From Hyphomicrobiales bacterium (lineage in GTDB: Bacteria; Pseudomonadota; Alphaproteobacteria; Rhizobiales; Rhizobiaceae), in NCBI GenBank assembly GCA_900465685.1, contig UEGR01000016.1, positions 1-64,000 of the forward strand: a stretch of 64,000 bases of DNA, written 5' to 3'. Both the position numbers and the translations under genes were made by a program. This document shows positions 42,737 to 51,595 of the stretch, in pieces. Every line of letters begins with the position of its first letter. The stretch's first letter is position 1. The notes beneath the pieces are model-generated. The model did not search any database and had not been told where the DNA came from. It was given only the letters and a program-made list of their open reading frames with translations.

Positions 42737-44002
42737 TCACTTTAGCCCCGCAAGCTGACGCACACCCACTGTGCGTGCGGCGAGCGCATAGACTGCAACG
42801 GTGCAAAGCAGCAGCACGATCCCAAGCGCAGAGGCCATGCCCCAATTGATGGTGGTATTGGCGAAGAAGGCTATGAAATAGCCGAGCATCTGGTCGCGCG
42901 CGCTGGCGACCAGTGATGGCGTAATATAATAGCCAGCCGTCACGATGAAGGTCAGCAACACACCCGCTCCGACACCCGGCAGCGTCATCGGCAAGTAGAC
43001 ATTGAGGAAGCCGCGAACCGGATGAGCGCCAAGAGAGGCTGACGCCCGCATGAAATGTGGGGGAATACCCTTCATCGTGGAGTAGAGAGGCAGGACCATG
43101 AAGGGCAGCATCATGTGGATCATGACGATATAAAGCCCGGTGGTGTTGAAGATCAGCTCCAGCGGCTGCCGGATCAGACCAAGCCAGCCAAACAGCGAAT
43201 TAACAAGCCCCTCGCGTTGAAGAAGAACTATCCAGGCAGAGGTACGCGCCAATAGCGATGTCCAGAACGGCAGCATCACAGCGATGATAAGCGCGATCGA
43301 CAGAAATCGCGGCGCGCTCACCATCAGATTGGCAAGCGGGTAGCCAAGCAGAGCGCAAACAAGCGTGACGATAGCAGCGGTCTTGAGCGTACGAAAGAGG
43401 ATATCGACATAAGTTCGTTGCTCTTCAGGTGCCTGTACCACCTTACCACCGTCATCAATGGCAAGATCGACTGCGGCAAGCATGTAGTAAGGCGTGACAG
43501 CAGGCGACGCACGTTTCATCGCGTGCCAGTAGGCTGGCTCTTCCCACCTCTTGTCGATTCCGGCCAGAAAACGGCGTGCCGCACCATCCGCAGTGATATC
43601 GTCTGGTAGTGTACGCAACTTGCGAACGGTGCTGGTGAGAAGCGTGCGATAGCCACTCTCCTCATAGTTCAAGCGCCGGGCAGCCTCAGCAACGAGATTG
43701 CGCGGAGCGCTGGCAATTTCCTGTACGAAAGTCGTGAAAACAACATCCGGCGGCAACTCCGCTGAATCCTTCGTCGTCCAGCGGGACAATTCAGCCACCG
43801 TTTCTGGTAGAGCCTGCGTCAGTTCGGCATTATCAATTGCCTTGTAGAGCATCATGCCGATCGGCAGCATGAATGTCACCAGCACATAGAATAGAAGCGG
43901 TGCCACAAGCATTAAGGACACAACACGCCGACGTCTGCCAGCTCGCCCCCATTCCCGGCGCGTTGCCTTGGTCGTAGCTGCGTCTTCATCGATCAAGGTC
44001 AT
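42737..44002 (-). CDS. ABC transporter permease, PotB type, with long periplasmic insertion
   Basis: Protein of 421 aa, longer than the usual 280-300. After the first membrane helix (RVVSLMLVAPLLFYVLVTFM) there is a hydrophilic insertion of about 150 residues before the rest of the permease core, a feature of some opine/polyamine-type permeases. The contact loop reads RASASLGAHPVRGFLNVYLP. The ATG at 44002 is preferred because AAGGAGG is only one base from an earlier ATG at 44011. It pairs with the PotC-like permease. Confidence 0.88.
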   Translation of the reverse strand: MTLIDEDAATTKATRREWGRAGRRRRVVSLMLVAPLLFYVLVTFMLPIGMMLYKAIDNAELTQALPETVAELSRWTTKDSAELPPDVVFTTFVQEIASAPRNLVAEAARRLNYEESGYRTLLTSTVRKLRTLPDDITADGAARRFLAGIDKRWEEPAYWHAMKRASPAVTPYYMLAAVDLAIDDGGKVVQAPEEQRTYVDILFRTLKTAAIVTLVCALLGYPLANLMVSAPRFLSIALIIAVMLPFWTSLLARTSAWIVLLQREGLVNSLFGWLGLIRQPLELIFNTTGLYIVMIHMMLPFMVLPLYSTMKGIPPHFMRASASLGAHPVRGFLNVYLPMTLPGVGAGVLLTFIVTAGYYITPSLVASARDQMLGYFIAFFANTTINWGMASALGIVLLLCTVAVYALAARTVGVRQLAGLK

Positions 44003-44073
44003 CGGAACCATGCCTCCTTAAACCATGCCGACCGGAAATCGGCCGGCATGGCCTTTAACACTATCCAGTCGGT

Positions 44074-45114
44074 TTACTGGGCAACCCAGCTGGCAAAGCG
44101 TTCCGCCAGTTCCTCACCGTGATCAATCCAGAATTCCGAGTTGAAACGCACCGCGTTTTTAAGATTGTCCGGAGCAGATGGGAGTTTTGCCAACCGGTCC
44201 GCAGGAAGGGCTTCCATGGCTTTGACGTTGCTGACACCGTAAGCGATATTGTTGGCAAAGGTTGTCTGCGGCTCTTTTGACATCATGAATTCGACGAGGG
44301 ACGTTGATTCATCCAGGTTTGGAGTTCCCTTCATGATAGCCCAGAATTCGGTTGAGTTGATCTGACCGTCCCAGACGATAGCAAAATCTTTCCCTTCCTT
44401 CTGGGCATTGTCGACGCGGCCGTTATAGGCTGTTGTCATGACGACATCGCCTGAAGAGAGCCATTCCTGCGGCTGGGCTCCACTCTCCCACCACTGGATA
44501 TGTGGCTTCAGTTGATCGAGCTTGGCGAAGGCTCTGTCCTGACCTTCCTTCGTTGCAATCACGCTATAGACTTCCGATGGCGGCACGCCGTCTGCCATCA
44601 AGGCTACTTCCATGGTCAGTTTCGCAGTCTTACGCAAACCGCGCTTGCCCGGCCACTTTTCCACGTTCCAGAAATCGGCCCAGTTTTTCGGTCCATCCGT
44701 CAGCTTGGCCTTGTCATAGGTCAAAATGTTGGCCCAGCTCAGAGCGCCAACAGCGCATTCCTTGAACTGGCTGGGATCAATCTCATCGGCATGTGGTTTT
44801 TTCGACCAGTCGATATTTTCGAGAAGCCCCTGCTCGCACGCCATGGTGACTTCATCGTCCTCCATCTGCATAACGTCCCAGGTGACATTTCCCGCGTCAA
44901 CCATTGCCTTCTGCTTGGCTAGACCGCCATTGGTCGTGTCTTCGAGCACCTTGATGCCCTTTTCCTTGGCATAAGGCGTGAAATAGGCTTCACGAAACGC
45001 GTCTTGAATTGCGCCGCCGAAGCCAACAACAGTCAGATCGCGAGCATAGGCGCCAGAAAGGCATGCCGCAGTCACGATACCGGTTGCCAGAAGCATCTTC
45101 CCATATTTATGCAT
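44074..45114 (-). CDS. extracellular solute-binding protein, PotD type
   Basis: Protein of 346 aa with Sec signal peptide MHKYGKMLLATGIVTAACLSGAYA (ending SGAYA). The mature part reads DLTVVGFGGAIQDAFREAYF and contains TWDVMQMEDDEVTMACEQG and SSGDVVMTTAYNGRVDNAQ, a pattern of receptors for spermidine/putrescine and related ligands. It captures the compound for the importer and is the first transporter gene of the operon, 69 bases after the E2 gene. The ligand is not known. Confidence 0.9.
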   Translation of the reverse strand: MHKYGKMLLATGIVTAACLSGAYARDLTVVGFGGAIQDAFREAYFTPYAKEKGIKVLEDTTNGGLAKQKAMVDAGNVTWDVMQMEDDEVTMACEQGLLENIDWSKKPHADEIDPSQFKECAVGALSWANILTYDKAKLTDGPKNWADFWNVEKWPGKRGLRKTAKLTMEVALMADGVPPSEVYSVIATKEGQDRAFAKLDQLKPHIQWWESGAQPQEWLSSGDVVMTTAYNGRVDNAQKEGKDFAIVWDGQINSTEFWAIMKGTPNLDESTSLVEFMMSKEPQTTFANNIAYGVSNVKAMEALPADRLAKLPSAPDNLKNAVRFNSEFWIDHGEELAERFASWVAQ

Positions 45115-45183
45115 GTTCCTGTTCCTCTCTCTTTTATGATCATTGCTCGCCCTCTGTTTTTTCTTGTGGCGAGGTATTTCGCT

Positions 45184-46458
45184 TCAGACGAGAATTTGCA
45201 TCGGGTTCTGAAGCAGCTCCTTGAAACTGGACAACCATTGCGCGCCCAAAACGCCGTCTATTGCCCGATGATCGAGCGAAAGCGTCACGCGCATGACGCG
45301 GGCGTCAACGGCTATGCGCTCCCGAGACACAATCCGTTCTTCAATCGCGCCGACCGCGAGAATTGCGGCTTGCGGTGGATTGATAATGGCGGTGAAGTCA
45401 CTCACGCCGTACATGCCGAGATTGCTGATGGTGAACGAACCGCCACGATACTCATCCGGCTTCAGACCGCCATTGCGGGCTCTGAGTGCCAGATCGGAAA
45501 TCTCATCCGAAATTACGGACAGCGATTTCTTGCCTGCATCCTTGACCACCGGCGTGATCAATCCGCCATCCGTCGCCACCGCAACGCAAATATCCGTTCG
45601 TTGCAGGCTGAGGAGAGCGTCCTCCGTCCAGATAACATTGCAGGCAGGAACGCGGACGAATGCAGCAGCAGCTGCCTTGACCAGAAAATCCGTAACCGAA
45701 AGTCGCGCTTCTGCCGGACGCGCAGCATTGATCTGCTTTCGAAGTTCAAGCAGCGCATCGACAACGATTTCGGCATTCAGATAAAAATGTGGGATCGTTT
45801 GTTTGGACGCGCTCAAACGCTTTGCAATCGTCCGCCGCATGGCGGAATGCGGGATGGCAACATACGGGATCTCCACATCGTGTGATCGGAGAACAGATAC
45901 ATCGTCATTAACCACCGCCGTCTGCTGGGCAACGGGATTGGGAGTAGAAGAGGCCGAGCGTATCGTTGTACCGAAAGCCTCAACATCGCCGCGAAGAATA
46001 CGCCCGCGCGGTCCTGTCCCATTGATGTCAGAGAGTGAGATGCCCTTTTCGCCTGCAAGCCTGCGTGCAAGCGGGCTGGCGAATATGCGCCGGTTCAAAT
46101 CCCTGCCCGGCATTTCAGCCGTCGATACTGCTATTGCATCAGAGCCTACTGCTTCCCGTTGAACAAGTACCGTAGGAATGGAGGCTGAAAGCAGCTGTGC
46201 CACATCGGCTTCAGTCTCCCCTTCATCCGCGAGAATGCCGATCGGTGTCTCAACTGCTACTGTCGCTCCATCTCCATGCAATATGCGCGCAACACGTCCT
46301 GACTTGGGGCTTGGAATTTCGATGACAGCCTTGTCCGTCTCGATCTCGGCAAAGGCCTCGCCTGAGACAACAGCATCGCCCTCGACCTTCAACCACCGGG
46401 CAATGGTGCCGTCGCGCGCATTGGCCACAACGGATGGCATGACCAAAAACTCAGGCAT
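45184..46458 (-). CDS. dihydrolipoamide acyltransferase (E2) component
   Basis: Protein of 424 aa from the ATG at 46458; a longer reading inside the E1 gene is rejected. The lipoyl domain has its attachment lysine near residue 43 in EIETDKAVIEIPSPKSG, the E3-binding domain is RIFASPLARRLAGEKGISLS with GTGPRGRILRGDV, and the catalytic domain ends with the DHRAIDG motif. It transfers the acyl group from the E1 active site to CoA. The gene overlaps E1 by eight bases. No E3 (dihydrolipoamide dehydrogenase) is encoded in the window, so an external E3 must be shared. Confidence 0.94.
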   Translation of the reverse strand: MPEFLVMPSVVANARDGTIARWLKVEGDAVVSGEAFAEIETDKAVIEIPSPKSGRVARILHGDGATVAVETPIGILADEGETEADVAQLLSASIPTVLVQREAVGSDAIAVSTAEMPGRDLNRRIFASPLARRLAGEKGISLSDINGTGPRGRILRGDVEAFGTTIRSASSTPNPVAQQTAVVNDDVSVLRSHDVEIPYVAIPHSAMRRTIAKRLSASKQTIPHFYLNAEIVVDALLELRKQINAARPAEARLSVTDFLVKAAAAAFVRVPACNVIWTEDALLSLQRTDICVAVATDGGLITPVVKDAGKKSLSVISDEISDLALRARNGGLKPDEYRGGSFTISNLGMYGVSDFTAIINPPQAAILAVGAIEERIVSRERIAVDARVMRVTLSLDHRAIDGVLGAQWLSSFKELLQNPMQILV

Positions 46459-48625
46459 GGTGTCGCTCCGGCAGGGTTGCCAATGCAGCCGCAATCTCTT
46501 CTCGCCCTGCATAGGCAGCGCGTTCGAGAACTTTGGAGATCGACGGAGAAGCTTCGCGTCCGCTGACCCGCTCGACGGGGTGATCAAGCCAGTCGAACAA
46601 CCGACGCTGGATTTCATCGGAAAGCCATGCGCCATAAGAGGAACCGCGCGGCCCCTGCTCGACGATCATGACCATGTTGGTTTTCTTTACGCTTTCAGTG
46701 ATGGTTTCCCAATCGATGCTGGCACGATCGAGGCATCGCAGATCGATAACCTCGGCATCCAGACCTGCCTCCACCACCGCATCAAGCGTTGCCTGCACCA
46801 TAGCGGAGTAGGTCAGTATCGTAGCCGCGGACCCACTTCGGCGCACCGACGCTTTGCCAAATGGAATGAAGTAATCAAGATCTCCGACTGGAGCTGGCCC
46901 CATCGTCTGATAAAGATCAACATGCTCTATCACCAGAACTGGATCATTCGACGCCAGCGCTGTGTTCATCAGCCCGACATAGTCGAATGGCGTGGATGGC
47001 GCGATAATTCTCCAGCCTGGTGAGGTAGCGAAAATGCCGGCAGGGTCCATGGAATGCTGGGAACCATAACCTGTGCCAATCGCGATCTTCGTGCGCAGGA
47101 CAAGAGGGACGGCCATGTCACCACCAAACATGTGACGCGCCTTGCCGACCTGATTGAACACCTGATCGGCCGCGACCCACATGAAGTCCGGATACATGAA
47201 CTCGACAATCGGACGATACCGCCCATCCATCGCAAGTCCACCGCCCAAGCCCATGAACGCATTCTCACTGATCGGCGTTCCAAGAATGCGATCAGGATAC
47301 TTCGCCTTGAGACCACGCGTGGCGCCGTTGGTTCCACCTTTCAAGCGATGAATATCCTCGCCAAGGATGACGATGCCGTCGTCCTTCTCCATGCGCCGGT
47401 CCAGCACATCAGCAATGACGTCGACAAATTTGCGTTGTTCGATCCCGCCCGTGAAGTTCGATTTCTCGACATATTGCAGGTCCGACAATTCGGATCCATC
47501 ACTACGAATACCGACATCGCAGAAGTCCGGCTTCGGCCACAGCCCCGCCTTGATAACGCGGCGATTGTCCGCGCGATCCGTCAACTCTTCCGCCACGTCT
47601 TGCATGATCTGTTTGCAACGTGCTCTCAGCGCATCGATACCAGTCTGATCGACGAGGCCACGTGCCAGCATTTCTCGTGCTACCCGATCCAGCGGATCCT
47701 TAGCCCGCCAGCTTTCCTCTTCCTCTTTCGTGCGATAGCCAAAGGCAGAGCCCGGGAACGAACCGTTCTGGTGGAAGTAGCGGTAAACCTCGGCCTCAAT
47801 GATGGCTGGACCGTTTCCGGCGCGCATATGTGCAAGCGCCTCTTTCATTGCGAGATTGACCGCAAGCGGATCCATCCCGTCAACGTGCCAGGATGGAATG
47901 GCGAAGGCCTGTCCGCGCGCAGCCAAACGTGTTTCTGCCGTTGATTCTTCCAGACTGGTTGCGACCGCATAGCGGTTGTTCTCAATGAAGAAGCATAGAG
48001 GCAGACGCCAGGCCGCAGCGAGGTTCATCGTCTCCAATACCGAGCCGATATTCACCGCGCCGTCGCCAAAGTAACTTACCGCAACGGCATCCGAACCCGA
48101 CTGCTTGTGTGCGAAAGCAGCACCTGCCGCCAGCGGCACGCCACCGCCGACAATGGCATTGGTGCCCAGCGCGCCTGCGGCCTGCCATCGCAGGTGCATA
48201 GACCCACCGCGACCGCCACAGAACCCTTCGGCAAGCCCCATGATTTCGGCTAGAGAGCGGCGAAGAAGAGAACGGATTGAACCGTCAAATGCCATACCGA
48301 ACGGCAGACCATCGGGCGCGACAAAGTTCAAAGCCTTCGCGAGAAATTGATGATGTCCACGGTGAGAGCCGTTAATCTGATCATCTGCCCGGAGCGGCAA
48401 GATCGAGCCAACCGCGCCGCCCTCCTGACCAATAGATGAATGTGCCGGGCCGTGAACCAGCCCCTCATTTGCAAGTTCGAGGACGGCTTCTTCGAATGCG
48501 CGGATGAGATGAAGCGATGAGAGCATCGTTTCCAACCCGGCAGCGCCTTCCGCATCCCAATCCTTCTTGGTCGTGCCAAACTCTAGCCAGCGGGTGGAAC
48601 TCGATACGGTCTTCGTTTGCGGCAT
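46451..48625 (-). CDS. fused thiamine-dependent E1 (alpha-beta) of 2-oxo-acid or acetoin dehydrogenase type
   Basis: Protein of 724 aa from the ATG at 48625, which has GAGGAA upstream; an ATG at 48751 is possible. The alpha half carries HGPAHSSIGQEGGAVG and the thiamine-diphosphate motif GDGAVN at residues 187-192 with the downstream NN near 216. The beta half starts near residue 395 (FVDVIADVLDRRMEKDDGIVI in part) and contains GTPISENAFMGLGGGLAM and VLVIEHVDLYQ. Alpha and beta are usually separate proteins. It decarboxylates a 2-oxo acid or splits acetoin and loads the acyl group on E2. First gene of the operon that ends with the transketolase. Confidence 0.93.
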   Translation of the reverse strand: MPQTKTVSSSTRWLEFGTTKKDWDAEGAAGLETMLSSLHLIRAFEEAVLELANEGLVHGPAHSSIGQEGGAVGSILPLRADDQINGSHRGHHQFLAKALNFVAPDGLPFGMAFDGSIRSLLRRSLAEIMGLAEGFCGGRGGSMHLRWQAAGALGTNAIVGGGVPLAAGAAFAHKQSGSDAVAVSYFGDGAVNIGSVLETMNLAAAWRLPLCFFIENNRYAVATSLEESTAETRLAARGQAFAIPSWHVDGMDPLAVNLAMKEALAHMRAGNGPAIIEAEVYRYFHQNGSFPGSAFGYRTKEEEESWRAKDPLDRVAREMLARGLVDQTGIDALRARCKQIMQDVAEELTDRADNRRVIKAGLWPKPDFCDVGIRSDGSELSDLQYVEKSNFTGGIEQRKFVDVIADVLDRRMEKDDGIVILGEDIHRLKGGTNGATRGLKAKYPDRILGTPISENAFMGLGGGLAMDGRYRPIVEFMYPDFMWVAADQVFNQVGKARHMFGGDMAVPLVLRTKIAIGTGYGSQHSMDPAGIFATSPGWRIIAPSTPFDYVGLMNTALASNDPVLVIEHVDLYQTMGPAPVGDLDYFIPFGKASVRRSGSAATILTYSAMVQATLDAVVEAGLDAEVIDLRCLDRASIDWETITESVKKTNMVMIVEQGPRGSSYGAWLSDEIQRRLFDWLDHPVERVSGREASPSISKVLERAAYAGREEIAAALATLPERHHA

Positions 48626-48807
48626 TTCTTCCTCTACAGACAAAGCTCGGCCATCACCTGCGAGAGACTCGCAAGCGGCAGACAGTGGTCGGACATTACG
48701 CGCGATACCGGCGGTTTTGATGCTCTGAACAAGCCAGAGCGGTTCCCACATTTATTCTCGTTTTGTTAGTGCTAGGCTTTCACTTTCTTTGCGCGGTGTC
48801 AATCAAT

Positions 48808-48815
48808 TGTATCCA
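48808..48815. promoter_or_regulatory. Candidate GntR operator, TGTATCCA (first of a pair)
   Basis: Core TGTATCCA within AATTGTATCCATTGA, in the 292-base divergent space between E1 (minus) and the VOC gene (plus). Same core in reverse orientation is found at 48891 and at the TorT operon promoter (62059, 62121). Confidence 0.6.
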
Positions 48816-48890
48816 TTGAATCTTGAAATAAAGGATTTTCCGCAAATTTTGCCTCGACAAAGGCATTTTCACAATGAACTATGGTTTGAT

Positions 48891-48898
48891 TGGATACA
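48891..48898. promoter_or_regulatory. Candidate GntR operator, TGGATACA (second of a pair)
   Basis: Core TGGATACA within GATTGGATACATTGATG, 20 bases upstream of the VOC gene start. It shares ATTGGATACATT exactly with sites at 62059 and, in reverse complement, 62121. Confidence 0.65.
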
Positions 48899-48917
48899 TT
48901 GATGTGAGGGTGAGCGG

Positions 48918-49493
48918 ATGTCGAAGAGTAACTACAGCCATCAGGACAAAGCGTCTGCGCATGACATTGGCTTACCCGGCCTGCGAGGCACCGAGCATAT
49001 CGGTTTCACCGTCCCCAATCTGGCAGAGGCCGTGGATTTCTTCGTAAACGTCATTGGCTGCGAGCCATTTTATGAGCTTGGCCCTTTCTCGTCTGACGGA
49101 GAATGGATGCAGACAGCTCTCAACGTGCATCCGCGCGCCGTCATGAAGAAGCTACAGTTCTTGCGCTGCGGCAATGGCTCCAACTTCGAGATATTTGAGT
49201 ATTCATCACCGGACCAAAACTCGGTCCAGCCACGCAATAGCGACGTCGGGGGACACCACCTTGCCTTCTATGTCGACGATATTGATTCGGCTGTGCAGTA
49301 TTTGCGCATGCATGATGTCCGCATTCTCGGTGAGCCTGTCGTGCGGAAAGATGGTCCGAGTGCAGGGCAAACCTGGGTTTATTTCCTGACACCCTGGGGA
49401 ATGCAGCTCGAGCTCGTATCCTTCCCGAATGGCAAGGCCTATGAAAAAGGCCTGACGCGTCGCCTTTGGAGTCCGCTTGGCACGACGTCGTGA
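48918..49493 (+). CDS. VOC family (glyoxalase/dioxygenase fold) protein
   Basis: Protein of 191 aa. It contains the vicinal-oxygen-chelate core GTEHIGFTVPNLAEAVDFFVN near residues 23-43 and GGHHLAFYVDDIDSAVQYL near 110-128, with metal-ligand His residues at the beta-strand starts, and PSAGQTWVYFLTPWGMQLELV as the closing element, in parts. It could be a lyase, isomerase or dioxygenase; substrate unknown. It is divergent from the E1-E2 operon and shares the operator pair with it, so it probably handles an intermediate of the same pathway. Confidence 0.85.
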   Translation: MSKSNYSHQDKASAHDIGLPGLRGTEHIGFTVPNLAEAVDFFVNVIGCEPFYELGPFSSDGEWMQTALNVHPRAVMKKLQFLRCGNGSNFEIFEYSSPDQNSVQPRNSDVGGHHLAFYVDDIDSAVQYLRMHDVRILGEPVVRKDGPSAGQTWVYFLTPWGMQLELVSFPNGKAYEKGLTRRLWSPLGTTS

Positions 49494-49595
49494 TCGCCTC
49501 TTCGTCCGACGGTAAAAGTAGTAGACGAGCGCCGAACATTGTCTGCTATATCTGGCGTCTCTGATGCACTGTCAGAGCATAGAAGGGGCCATTTT

Positions 49596-50252
49596 ATGAA
49601 TGAAACCACGTTGGGTCTTCGAGTAACGGGTGAAATTCGCCAGAAGATTCTGAGCGGCGAGTTCGCGCCCGGACTGCGCATGCGGCAAGAGGAACTTGCC
49701 GCACAATTCGGCACCAGCCGCGTCCCCGTTCGGGAAGCTCTCAAGCAGCTCGAAAGCGAAGGCCTCGTCGTCATCGTTCCCAATAGTGGTGTCTGGATTG
49801 CGCGTGTTGACATCAATGAGTGTGTGGAGATGTGGAAAATCCGCGAGCGGATCGAACCGCTTGCGCTTGGCGAAAGCCTCCCGCACTTGACCGATGAGGA
49901 TATTCTCGGCCTTGAAGAGATCTGTCGCGCCATAGACGCCACGACGGATGTGGAAGAATTCCTGCGGCTTGATCGTCAGTTTCACCTCGCGAGCTATCGT
50001 GCGACGGCCATGCCTACGCTCATTCCAATGATCGAGCGCATCTGGAATACGACGCAGCACTATCGGCGCGCTTACACAATGCTGCTGGGCCGTGAACGGT
50101 TCTGGATCATACAATGCGAGCACGGGCTTCTGATGGAAGCCATCAAACGGAGAGATGTCGAGGACTCAGAAAGAGCCCTTTACAGCCACATTCGCCGCAC
50201 CCGCATGGAACTGGAACGCAACCGCACGGCCTTTACTGACATTGCTTTCTAG
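49596..50252 (+). CDS. GntR family regulator, FCD (FadR) subfamily
   Basis: Protein of 218 aa from the ATG at 49596, which has AAGGGG upstream; a longer reading from 49539 is less likely. The winged-helix domain contains GLRVTGEIRQKILSGEFAPG and AAQFGTSRVPVREALKQLESEG, seen in parts, in residues 7-65. The FCD ligand domain follows, with metal-binding-type residues in RLDRQFHLASY and WNTTQHYRRAY. It is the nearest regulator to the TGGATACA sites, which makes it their likely binder (inference). It is on the same strand as the VOC gene. Confidence 0.9.
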   Translation: MNETTLGLRVTGEIRQKILSGEFAPGLRMRQEELAAQFGTSRVPVREALKQLESEGLVVIVPNSGVWIARVDINECVEMWKIRERIEPLALGESLPHLTDEDILGLEEICRAIDATTDVEEFLRLDRQFHLASYRATAMPTLIPMIERIWNTTQHYRRAYTMLLGRERFWIIQCEHGLLMEAIKRRDVEDSERALYSHIRRTRMELERNRTAFTDIAF

Positions 50253-50363
50253 ATATCCCTGCCACGAACCGGCTTCACAGAGCCATCTCGTTGGTAGCCG
50301 AGACATAACGAGCGTCCTCTCAGTAAACCAATTGACGCCAATGACGCTTCGTGCAATTAATTC

Positions 50364-50375
50364 ATGATGCATCAT
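50364..50375. promoter_or_regulatory. Palindrome ATGATGCATCAT, candidate operator of lhgO
   Basis: Perfect 12-base palindrome 22 bases upstream of the lhgO start. The core TGATGCATCA also occurs in a perfect palindrome at 63726-63739, next to the second GntR gene, which suggests that regulator as binder. Confidence 0.6.
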
Positions 50376-50397
50376 ACAACAAACATCGGTTCTTCTC

Positions 50398-51588
50398 ATG
50401 TATGATTATTGTCTGGTTGGCGGCGGCATAGTCGGCCTTGCCACGGCCCTCACCATTGTCCGGCAGGAGCCTTCAGCCCGCATTCTTGTGCTGGAGAAGG
50501 AAGAAGCTGTCGCGATGCATCAGACCGGCCATAATAGCGGTGTGATTCATGCTGGCATTTATTACCAGCCCGGAAGCTTCAAGGCAGAGCTTTGCCGCGC
50601 CGGCGAGCGCATGACGAAGCAATTCTGCGACGAGAACAACATTCCTTATCGTGTTCCCGGCAAGCTTGTCGTTGCGACCAACGATGTCGAAGTGCAACGC
50701 CTCGCCGCGCTTGAAACAAATGCGGCGGCGAACGGCATTACCTGCCGCCGCCTCAGCGGCGGTGAACTACACGAATTCGAACCCGCCGTGACGGGACTTG
50801 GCGCATTACTGGTCGAACAGAGCGGTATTGTTGATTATCGTGCGATCTGCCGCGCCATGGCCGATCTCATTCGCGCTGCTGGTGGCGATATCGAGTTCAA
50901 TGTCAGTGTCGACCGCATTGAAGAACGCAGTGATAGCGTGCGGGTTCATGCGGTCGGCAAAGTCTGGGAAAGCAGGCAGGTCATCGCCTGCGCCGGTCTG
51001 CAGGCTGACCGCCTTGCCCGGCGCTCCGGTGTTGATGTGGACTTCCAGATAGTGCCATTTCGTGGCGAATATTACGCCTTGCGACCTGAACTGAACAAAC
51101 TCGTCGAACGCATGATTTATCCGGTGCCAGACCCTTCAATGCCTTTTCTCGGCATTCACCTGACCCCAATGATCGACGGCAGCCTGACTGTTGGACCCAA
51201 TGCCGTTCTGGGCCTTTCGCGCGAGGGCTATCCAAAATTCTCGGCCAACTTGCGCGATATTGCGACCTATGCGGCCTTTCCGGGTTTCTGGAAGGTAATC
51301 ACCGCCCATCTCTCGTCCGGCCTGGAAGAGATGAAGGATAGCCTGTTCAAGAAGAGCTATCTGGAAAAGTGCCGGAAATATTGCCCATCCCTGCAGGAAA
51401 GCGACCTTCGGCCCTACCGGGCGGGCATAAGGGCACAAGCCGTTTCGAGAGACGGCAAGCTTATTCACGACTTCAAGTTCCACCAGACAAAACGTGTGCT
51501 GCATGTGTGCAATGCGCCGTCCCCAGCAGCCACGTCTGCCATACCTATCGGAAATCTGATCTTTCAACGCTTGCAAACAGGCAATTGA
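50398..51588 (+). CDS. lhgO: L-2-hydroxyglutarate oxidase/dehydrogenase family FAD protein
   Basis: Protein of 396 aa. The N-terminal FAD-binding motif is CLVGGGIVGLATAL near residues 5-18, followed by MHQTGHNSGVIHAGIYYQPG near 41-60, a segment diagnostic of the LhgO/L2HGDH family, and closing blocks YRAGIRAQAVSRDGKLIHDF and HVCNAPSPAATSAIPIG. It oxidises L-2-hydroxyglutarate, or a related 2-hydroxyacid, to the 2-oxo acid and passes electrons to the membrane or oxygen. Coupled with the aldehyde dehydrogenase gene 7 bases later. No CsiD (glutarate hydroxylase) gene is adjacent, so the usual glutarate pathway origin is not shown here. Confidence 0.9.
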   Translation: MYDYCLVGGGIVGLATALTIVRQEPSARILVLEKEEAVAMHQTGHNSGVIHAGIYYQPGSFKAELCRAGERMTKQFCDENNIPYRVPGKLVVATNDVEVQRLAALETNAAANGITCRRLSGGELHEFEPAVTGLGALLVEQSGIVDYRAICRAMADLIRAAGGDIEFNVSVDRIEERSDSVRVHAVGKVWESRQVIACAGLQADRLARRSGVDVDFQIVPFRGEYYALRPELNKLVERMIYPVPDPSMPFLGIHLTPMIDGSLTVGPNAVLGLSREGYPKFSANLRDIATYAAFPGFWKVITAHLSSGLEEMKDSLFKKSYLEKCRKYCPSLQESDLRPYRAGIRAQAVSRDGKLIHDFKFHQTKRVLHVCNAPSPAATSAIPIGNLIFQRLQTGN

Positions 51589-51595
51589 GTACGTC

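Noticed and set aside
45004-45885. Plus-strand ORF of 293 codons
   Set aside because: Antisense to the E2 catalytic domain and the receptor signal peptide.
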